From: JBBSHE01 sp038253325
Lineage (GTDB): Bacteria > Actinomycetota > Actinomycetes > Propionibacteriales > Nocardioidaceae
NCBI GenBank assembly: GCA_038253325.1
Contig: JBBSHE010000049.1
Coordinates: forward strand, 1 to 19,033
Length of the DNA stretch: 19,033 bases
Direction: 5' to 3'
Position numbers and translations under genes: made by a program. Below are positions 14,323 to 19,033 of this stretch, piece after piece. The notes below the pieces were generated by a model. It saw only the letters and a program-made list of their open reading frames with translations. It had not been told where the DNA came from and searched no databases. Every line of letters starts with the position of its first letter. Position 1 is the first letter of the stretch.

Positions 14323-16332
14323 TCACGAGCGGCCGAGAGCTGCTCGGCGCGCGGTGGTCGGCATCGCGGCGTACGCCACCAGGTAGAGGACGCCGCACAC
14401 GATGAGCAGTGAGCGGTAACCGGTCGCCAGCGAGAGGTACTCGAGGCACCCGCCGAACATCGAGCCGAGCAGGTTGGTGCCGAACGCGGTCGTCGCGTTC
14501 GTCGTCGTTGCGAACCGTTTCGCGAAGATGACGTTCGCCGCCATGATCGGCAGGAACGCCAGGACGATCGCGACCACGCCGCGCGGCACCAGCGCCAGGC
14601 CGAGCACCCAGGACGTCGGAACCGCCCAGGCCAGCGCGAGACCACCGAGCAGCAGGCCGTACATGACGCGAATCGGCGGCGTCGTCACCCTGCGGGTCAG
14701 CTCGACGGCGGCGAGGACCGCGACCAGGACGCCGGCGAACACCAACGCATTCACGAGCCAGGTCGTTCCGAAGTAGAGCGCGAAGCCGGTCACGTTCTTC
14801 GTCTCCAGCAACAGGAAGGCCGCGCCGAGCAGGAACAGGTCGCGGTACTGCCACATGCTCTTGACCTGCCGCCCCCCGACGGCTCCGACGGCGGCGGCGC
14901 TGGCGAGCAGGATCAGGCCGAGCACGAGGACGTAGATGCCAGGGATACCGAACAGTCCCTGGTCTCCGTGTACGTAGAGAAACGGCTTGTCGTCGGTCGA
15001 CGGGGCTGGGACCGCGCCGGAGGGTTCCCACGTGGTTTGACACCTCTGGTCGGTCGTGGTCAGCCCGACCACCATGACGGCGAGGGAAAGGGCCTGCGGA
15101 TCGCTCAGCAGGCAGGGTGCGTGTCCGAACACGTCGTCGAGCGTGCCCGCCAGCCGGTCGACGAGCCATTGCTCGCGATAGAAGTTGTACATGGAGAACG
15201 CGCCGCCGGGAGCGAGGTGCGTCCGGGCGGCCTCGATCGCCTGTTCGGTGAACAGGTAGCTCTCGAGGCGCAGCGAGCTCGCGCCCGACACGAGGGTGAG
15301 CGAGTCGGGGAGGGCGAACACGATCAGGTCGTACGTCCGGTCCGTGCGCTCTAGGAACGCGCGGCCGTCGTTGACGTACGTCGTCACGCGGGGGTCCGAG
15401 TAGGCGTGGTCGGGGTTGTGCGACTTGCCGAAGTCGAGCAGGCCGGGGTCGATCTCGACGGCGTCGACATGCTTGACCCCCTGCGCGAGGGCGATCGCCA
15501 CGTCGGTCCCGGTCCCAGCCCCGACGATCAGCACGCGCTTCGGCTTCCGCGGCACCCGCAGATACGGCTCGAGATAGAACGGTTCCTGCGTGGCGCGGGT
15601 CGCGGCTGTGGTCAGCCGCTGGTGGGGGACGCCATTGACAAAGACGTTCCACTGGGTGCCGCCGCTGCCGTCGGGGCCCTCATACGTGCTGACCTGGTAG
15701 TACGGCGACCAGAAGACGTTCGTCTCGTGCACCCACGGGTAGCCGAACATCGCGACCAACGTGATCGTCAAGATCACGGACACCGACGCGCCGGCCACTC
15801 CGAACAGGACGACGAACAACGCGGCGACGAGACAGAACCAGGCGATCGGCGGGGCTCCGGCGAACGAGCAGAGCGTGAACAGCACGATCCCGACCAACGA
15901 GCCGATCAGGTCGAAGCGGTAGGCATCAAGCCGCGGCAGCTCGGCGAAGCAGTCGGCCACCAGTTCGCCGGGTCCTGCCATGATCGTTGCGACCGCGAGG
16001 AAGATCAGCGGCAGCGTGACCCAGATCGGTGGGCCCGAGGTCGACAGGCTGGTGAAGTAGATCACCGAGCGGTCGCTCCGGGACACGGTCACCGGGTACG
16101 CGGAGATGAAGCCCACCAGTCCGACCAGCGCCATCGGGGAGTAGTACGGCGGGCTGCGTCGCGGCCTTCCGGCCCGCAGAAACCCCAACCCGATGCCGAG
16201 GAACGACCCGAGCAGCACGAAGTTGCTGAAATAGCTGAGGTGGACGACCTTCGCACCCGTCCAGCGGATCAGCGCCAGCTCGAGAAACAGCATCAGCATG
16301 CTCGCGAGCGTCAATCGCAACCGTGTGGGCAT
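14323..16332 (-). CDS. Polytopic membrane protein with a spermidine-synthase-like (Rossmann methyltransferase) domain
   Basis: About 669 residues. Roughly residues 7-215 hold six or seven membrane helices, beginning with LTLASMLMLFLELALIRW. A soluble domain follows (about 220-420) with VLIVGAGTGTDVAIAL, the acidic pair in VDAVEIDP, VNDGRAFLERTDRTYDLIVFALPDS and a late LAPGGAFSMYNFYR, the pattern of spermidine-synthase-type aminopropyltransferases and methyltransferases. Six or more helices close the protein (about 430-660). Such fusions are widespread in bacteria and mostly uncharacterised; true polyamine synthesis is not shown. The frame extends to GTG 16377, but family homology begins just after ATG 16332. 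Ribosome-binding sequences are weak for both. It is convergent with otsB and divergent from the SAM-riboswitch unit. Confidence 0.85.
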   Translation of the reverse strand: MPTRLRLTLASMLMLFLELALIRWTGAKVVHLSYFSNFVLLGSFLGIGLGFLRAGRPRRSPPYYSPMALVGLVGFISAYPVTVSRSDRSVIYFTSLSTSGPPIWVTLPLIFLAVATIMAGPGELVADCFAELPRLDAYRFDLIGSLVGIVLFTLCSFAGAPPIAWFCLVAALFVVLFGVAGASVSVILTITLVAMFGYPWVHETNVFWSPYYQVSTYEGPDGSGGTQWNVFVNGVPHQRLTTAATRATQEPFYLEPYLRVPRKPKRVLIVGAGTGTDVAIALAQGVKHVDAVEIDPGLLDFGKSHNPDHAYSDPRVTTYVNDGRAFLERTDRTYDLIVFALPDSLTLVSGASSLRLESYLFTEQAIEAARTHLAPGGAFSMYNFYREQWLVDRLAGTLDDVFGHAPCLLSDPQALSLAVMVVGLTTTDQRCQTTWEPSGAVPAPSTDDKPFLYVHGDQGLFGIPGIYVLVLGLILLASAAAVGAVGGRQVKSMWQYRDLFLLGAAFLLLETKNVTGFALYFGTTWLVNALVFAGVLVAVLAAVELTRRVTTPPIRVMYGLLLGGLALAWAVPTSWVLGLALVPRGVVAIVLAFLPIMAANVIFAKRFATTTNATTAFGTNLLGSMFGGCLEYLSLATGYRSLLIVCGVLYLVAYAAMPTTARRAALGRS

Positions 16333-16593
16333 CCCGTCGCTTTCTGGTCGGCTGGCGCGGCCAGAAGAATGTCTCACATCGTCCTGAGGACGCGGCTGCG
16401 GCGCGACGCGGGTCGCGACTTCCGCTGCGGTGGCCAGACGACCCGGTGAAATGCCCGCGGCGAGGGACCGCTGGATCCAAGGGCGCCCTGAGGCTCGACG
16501 CTCGACGAGGTCTTGCTCAATTAGTGAGACAGGCGTCCGTATGACGGGACAACCCGCCGAAGCGCCGCCGGGATGCGGATATCGTGACGCTCA

Positions 16594-16716
16594 CTCATCG
16601 AGAGGGGCAGAGGGATACGGCCCTACGAAGCCCCGGCAACCGGACCGTGCCGACCAGCGTCACGGTGCCACGGTGCCACGTCCGTCCCGGGTGAACGTCG
16701 CCGCGGGAGAGATGAG
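16594..16716 (+). ncRNA. SAM-I (S-box) riboswitch
   Basis: The conserved S-box core is readable. P1 is CTCATC (16594-16599) with GATGAG (16711-16716). GAGAGGGGC then leads into P2, GGGGC (16604-16608) with GCCCC (16630-16634), and the k-turn and SAM-contact blocks AGAGGGA, GGCCC, GAAGCCCCGGCAACC follow. P3 is ACCGTG (16644-16649) with CACGGT (16661-16666). The J3/4 block GGTGCCACGTCC corresponds to the consensus GGTGCYAANTCC. P4 is TCCCG (16685-16689) with CGGGA (16704-16708), then AGA closes to P1. High SAM stabilises P1 and should lower expression. P1 ends one base before GCAGGAGG-type ribosome-binding sequence of the next gene (16717-16723), pointing to control of translation rather than termination. 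Confidence 0.93.
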
Positions 16717-16727
16717 CAGGAGGCCTC

Positions 16728-17984
16728 GTGAGAACGCCCGGCAACCCGTCCACCCGTCAACCCTTCGGGAACGCCCGATGTCTCGTCTGTCGCGAGTGCG
16801 GCCATGAACAGGATCTCGGTCCGTTCTATGCCTGCCCAGAGTGCTTCGGGCCGCTGGAGGTGGGGTACGACCTCGGCGCGGTGACCCGCGAGCAGATCGA
16901 AGCCGGACCGACGAACATCTGGCGTTATCGGGCCCTGCTGCCTGTCCGGCCCGACATCGCCGACATCCCCAACACCGAGCCCGGCTGGACACGGCTGGTC
17001 AGGGCCGACAACCTCGCCCACGAGCTGGGGATCCGGAATCTATGGGTCAAGGACGATTCCGGCAACCCGACGCACTCGTTCAAGGACCGGGTGGTGGCGG
17101 TCGCCGTCGCCGCCGCACGCGAGCTCGGGCTGGAGGTGCTGGCCTGCCCGTCGACCGGCAACCTGGCCAACGCCGTGGCCGCGGCCGCCGCTCGCGCCGG
17201 GATCAGGAGCGTGGTGTTCATCCCGTCGGACCTGGAGCGCGCCAAGGTCCTCACCACCGCGGTGTACGGCGGCACGCTGGTTGCCGTCGAGGGAACGTAC
17301 GACGACGTCAACAAGCTTGCGTCGGAGATAGCCGGCGAGCAGGCCGGTTGGGCGTTCGTGAACGTCAACGTGCGGCCGTACTATGCCGAGGGCTCCAAGA
17401 CGCTCGGCTTCGAGGTGGCCGAGCAGCTCGGCTGGCGGCTGCCCGGCCAGGTCGTCATCCCCGTCGCGTCCGGATCACAGCTTACCAAGGTGGACAAGGG
17501 CTTCCGCGAGCTCGTCAAGCTCGGACTGGTCAACGAGACGCCGTACCGGATCTTCGGTGCACAGGCGGCGGGTTGTGCGCCGGTCGCGAACGCGTTCCGG
17601 GACGGTGACGACGTCGTACGGCCGGTAAAGCCCGACACGATCGCCAAGTCGCTGGCGATCGGGAACCCGGCCGACGGAGCGTACGTGCTGGACGTCTGCC
17701 GGCGGACCAGCGGCGCGGTGGAGTCGGTGTCCGACGAGGAGGTACGCGACGGGATCGGTTTGCTTGCCCGAACCGAGGGAATCTTCGCCGAGACCGCCGG
17801 CGGTGTCACCGTCGCGGCGCTCGCCAAGCTGGTCGAGACCGGACGGCTCGACCCGGAGGTGGAGACCGTAGTGTTCAACACGGGTGACGGGCTCAAGACG
17901 CTCGACGCGATCGCCGACCGGGTCGGACCGGCCGCGACGATCCCGCCGACGTACGAGGCATTCGCCGCCACCGGACTCGGATGA
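16728..17984 (+). CDS. metM: Threonine-synthase-like PLP enzyme, probable O-phosphohomoserine-using homocysteine synthase MetM
   Basis: The 418-residue fold-type II PLP enzyme has an N-terminal zinc-ribbon-like segment (C21, C24, C36, C39), the PLP lysine in NPTHSFKDR (K119), the substrate loop CPSTGNLANAVAAAAARAG, and the cofactor-phosphate loop PVASGSQLTKVDKGF. All are threonine-synthase features. Threonine synthase turns O-phosphohomoserine into threonine, but this copy is under a SAM riboswitch and sits 27 bases before a sulfur-carrier gene. In Streptomyces the homologue MetM uses the same substrate with thiocarboxylated MetO to make homocysteine for methionine. I infer the same role here. 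The GTG start at 16728 has AGGAGG four bases upstream. No hom or thrB genes are adjacent. If no other thrC exists in the genome, it may be an ordinary or dual-function threonine synthase. Confidence 0.85.
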   Translation: MRTPGNPSTRQPFGNARCLVCRECGHEQDLGPFYACPECFGPLEVGYDLGAVTREQIEAGPTNIWRYRALLPVRPDIADIPNTEPGWTRLVRADNLAHELGIRNLWVKDDSGNPTHSFKDRVVAVAVAAARELGLEVLACPSTGNLANAVAAAAARAGIRSVVFIPSDLERAKVLTTAVYGGTLVAVEGTYDDVNKLASEIAGEQAGWAFVNVNVRPYYAEGSKTLGFEVAEQLGWRLPGQVVIPVASGSQLTKVDKGFRELVKLGLVNETPYRIFGAQAAGCAPVANAFRDGDDVVRPVKPDTIAKSLAIGNPADGAYVLDVCRRTSGAVESVSDEEVRDGIGLLARTEGIFAETAGGVTVAALAKLVETGRLDPEVETVVFNTGDGLKTLDAIADRVGPAATIPPTYEAFAATGLG

Positions 17985-18011
17985 CGGCCTGAGCAGAGCA
18001 GGGAGCTGGAG

Positions 18012-18287
18012 ATGAGTGTGAGCGTGCGGATCCCGACGATCCTGCGGACCTACACGAACGGCGCGTCCGAAGTGGGGGCCGAGGGCACGACGCTGGCCGA
18101 GGTGCTGGACACGCTCGACGGTGCGTACCCCGGAATCAAGGGCCGGATCGTGGACGAGCAGTCGAAGCTGCGCCGGTTCGTCAACGTCTATGTCGGCAAC
18201 GACGACGTCCGGTTCCTCGGCGGTCTCGACACGCCGACGCCCGACGGCTCGAACGTCTCGGTGATTCCCGCCGTCGCCGGCGGCTGA
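18012..18287 (+). CDS. metO: ThiS/MoaD/CysO-like sulfur-carrier protein, probable MetO
   Basis: The 91-residue beta-grasp protein ends in VIPAVAGG; the terminal Gly-Gly is the site that is adenylated and converted to a thiocarboxylate in sulfur carriers. The sequence opens VSVRIPTILRTYTNG, continues TTLAEVLDTLDGAYPGIKGRI and RRFVNVYVGNDDVRFLGGLDT, and closely resembles mycobacterial CysO, which serves cysteine synthesis with CysM and the protease Mec. Neither of those is here; the partner is the threonine-synthase-like gene, as in the Streptomyces MetM/MetO pair. The start ATG follows AGGGAG (18000-18005). It should share the SAM-riboswitch transcript. The activating enzyme (a MoeZ-like adenylyl- and sulfurtransferase) must be encoded elsewhere. 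Assignment as a carrier is firm, and the partner assignment is inference from context. Confidence 0.87.
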   Translation: MSVSVRIPTILRTYTNGASEVGAEGTTLAEVLDTLDGAYPGIKGRIVDEQSKLRRFVNVYVGNDDVRFLGGLDTPTPDGSNVSVIPAVAGG

Positions 18288-18334
18288 CGTCCTCCTCCCC
18301 GGTCGAGCAGACGGTGCGGCGTAAGGGGGCCTGG

Positions 18335-18361
18335 CTTGCACTCGACTCGGCTGAGTGCTAG
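18335..18361. promoter_or_regulatory. CIRCE operator 1, overlapping the groEL promoter
   Basis: CTTGCACTC (18335-18343), nine bases, then GAGTGCTAG (18353-18361) matches the HrcA-binding CIRCE element (TTAGCACTC-N9-GAGTGCTAA) with the exact spacing. A -35-like TTGCAC (18337-18342) and a -10-like TAGTAA (18359-18364), 16 bases apart, overlap it, so bound HrcA would block RNA polymerase. Confidence 0.92.
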
Positions 18362-18368
18362 TAATGAG

Positions 18369-18395
18369 TTAGCACTCTCGGCTTGAGAGTGACAA
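18369..18395. promoter_or_regulatory. CIRCE operator 2
   Basis: TTAGCACTC (18369-18377), nine bases, then GAGTGACAA (18387-18395): the left half is a perfect CIRCE half-site and the right half has two mismatches. It lies seven bases after the first operator, just downstream of the predicted transcription start. Together they predict tight heat-inducible control of groEL by HrcA. Confidence 0.88.
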
Positions 18396-18520
18396 GACCG
18401 ATGAGTTCGTCGAGGGCTCACGGCCGACACCGGGAAGGGTCCGGCACGGCCGGGGTCCGTCCGTCGCGGGCGGCGATTCATCGCGTCATTCCACATCCAA
18501 GCGCGGAGGACTCGCGTTAC

Positions 18521-19033
18521 ATGCCCAAGACCATTTCGTTCAATGAGGACGCTCGCCGGGGCCTCGAGCGAGGGATGAACATCCTCGCCGACGCCGTCAG
18601 GGTGACACTCGGCCCCAAGGGCCGCAACGTCGTGCTGGAGAAGAAGTGGGGAGCGCCCACGATCACCAACGATGGTGTCTCGATCGCCAAGGAGATCGAG
18701 CTGGAGGACCCGCTCGAGAAGATCGGCGCGGAGCTCGTCAAGGAGGTCGCCAAGAAGACCGACGACGTCGCCGGCGACGGTACGACCACGGCAACGGTGC
18801 TCGCCCAGGCCATGGTCCGCGAAGGTTTGCGCAACGTCGCAGCCGGCGCCAACCCGATGGCCCTGAAGCGTGGCATCGAGAAGGCCGTCGAGGCCGTCAG
18901 CGAGCAGCTGCTCAACGTGTCCAAGGACGTCGAGACCAAGGAGCAGATCGCCTCGACCGCCTCGATCTCCGCCGCCGACACCAAGGTCGGCGAGATCATC
19001 GCCGAGGCGATGGACAAGGTCGGCAAGGAAGGC
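18521..19033 (+). CDS. groEL: Chaperonin GroEL, 5' part (truncated by window end)
   Basis: The first 171 codons are present and open to the window edge. The protein begins MPKTISFNEDARRGLERGMNIL and contains VRVTLGPKGRNVVLEKKWGAP (in two joined pieces), TNDGVSIAKEIELEDP and the ATP-site signature DDVAGDGTTTATVLAQA, all diagnostic of 60-kDa chaperonins. The full protein should be about 540 residues and form the double-ring folding machine. ATG 18521 is preceded by GCGGAGGA (18503-18510). Two CIRCE sites control it. No groES lies upstream, so this is a stand-alone groEL; actinobacteria often have one groES-groEL pair plus such a separate copy. Confidence 0.97.
   Translation, partial: MPKTISFNEDARRGLERGMNILADAVRVTLGPKGRNVVLEKKWGAPTITNDGVSIAKEIELEDPLEKIGAELVKEVAKKTDDVAGDGTTTATVLAQAMVREGLRNVAAGANPMALKRGIEKAVEAVSEQLLNVSKDVETKEQIASTASISAADTKVGEIIAEAMDKVGKEG

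Noticed and set aside
14171..15652. A 493-codon plus-readable frame on the minus strand overlapping the spermidine-synthase-like gene and otsB
   Set aside because: It is very rich in Arg, Pro and Ala, has no family motifs, and runs through the well-supported membrane protein in another frame and into otsB antisense. It is a product of high GC content.
1..19033. CRISPR array, prophage or integrase
   Set aside because: No regularly spaced repeats, no phage structural genes and no integrase or transposase frames were seen. The tRNA-Thr is not followed by an integrase or by a repeated tRNA 3' end.

Overview
The window is GC-rich (strong G/C preference at third codon positions, GTG and TTG starts, short intergenic gaps) and carries families typical of high-GC Actinomycetota: DUF6328, DUF3263, a LytR C-terminal-domain protein, an F420-type nitroreductase relative, a PHO-box-driven pst operon and a CIRCE-controlled stand-alone groEL. 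I cannot place it below phylum with confidence.

Layout. 65-137: tRNA-Thr(TGT), followed by a small four-helix membrane protein (178-645). 751-4646: a tightly packed four-gene operon (GT4 glycosyltransferase, hexapeptide acyltransferase, coiled-coil SAM methyltransferase, second glycosyltransferase) that looks like a small surface-glycan or glycolipid decoration cassette. 4671-4999: a decayed deazaflavin-dependent nitroreductase with an internal deletion and frame change. 5030-9171: phosphate-starvation transport operon pstS-pstC-pstA-pstB behind an 11-bp-repeat PHO box, with a large hairpin between pstS and pstC; no phoU follows. 9185-9859: ung, convergent with pstB. 9860-10983: about 1.1 kb without a credible gene, holding a DnaA-box-like pair and two strong hairpins. 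10984-14303: trehalose locus, with otsA on the minus strand divergent from DUF3263 gene - LytR_C gene - otsB. 14323-16332: a membrane-embedded spermidine-synthase-like protein on the minus strand. 16594-18287: a SAM-I (S-box) riboswitch, a threonine-synthase-like enzyme and a ThiS/MoaD/CysO-like sulfur-carrier protein ending in Gly-Gly. 18335-19033: groEL promoter with two CIRCE operators and the first 171 codons of groEL, cut by the window end.

The most interesting system is at 16.6-18.3 kb. A SAM riboswitch makes little sense for a plain threonine synthase, but fits the MetM/MetO route known from Streptomyces, in which a threonine-synthase homologue takes O-phosphohomoserine and uses a thiocarboxylated sulfur-carrier protein to make homocysteine. 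The three parts here (SAM sensor, ThrC-like PLP enzyme, Gly-Gly carrier) match that pathway. Other points worth attention are the broken nitroreductase, a triple 15-bp repeat that carries the otsA ribosome-binding site, and the unexplained structured intergenic region at 9.9-10.9 kb.
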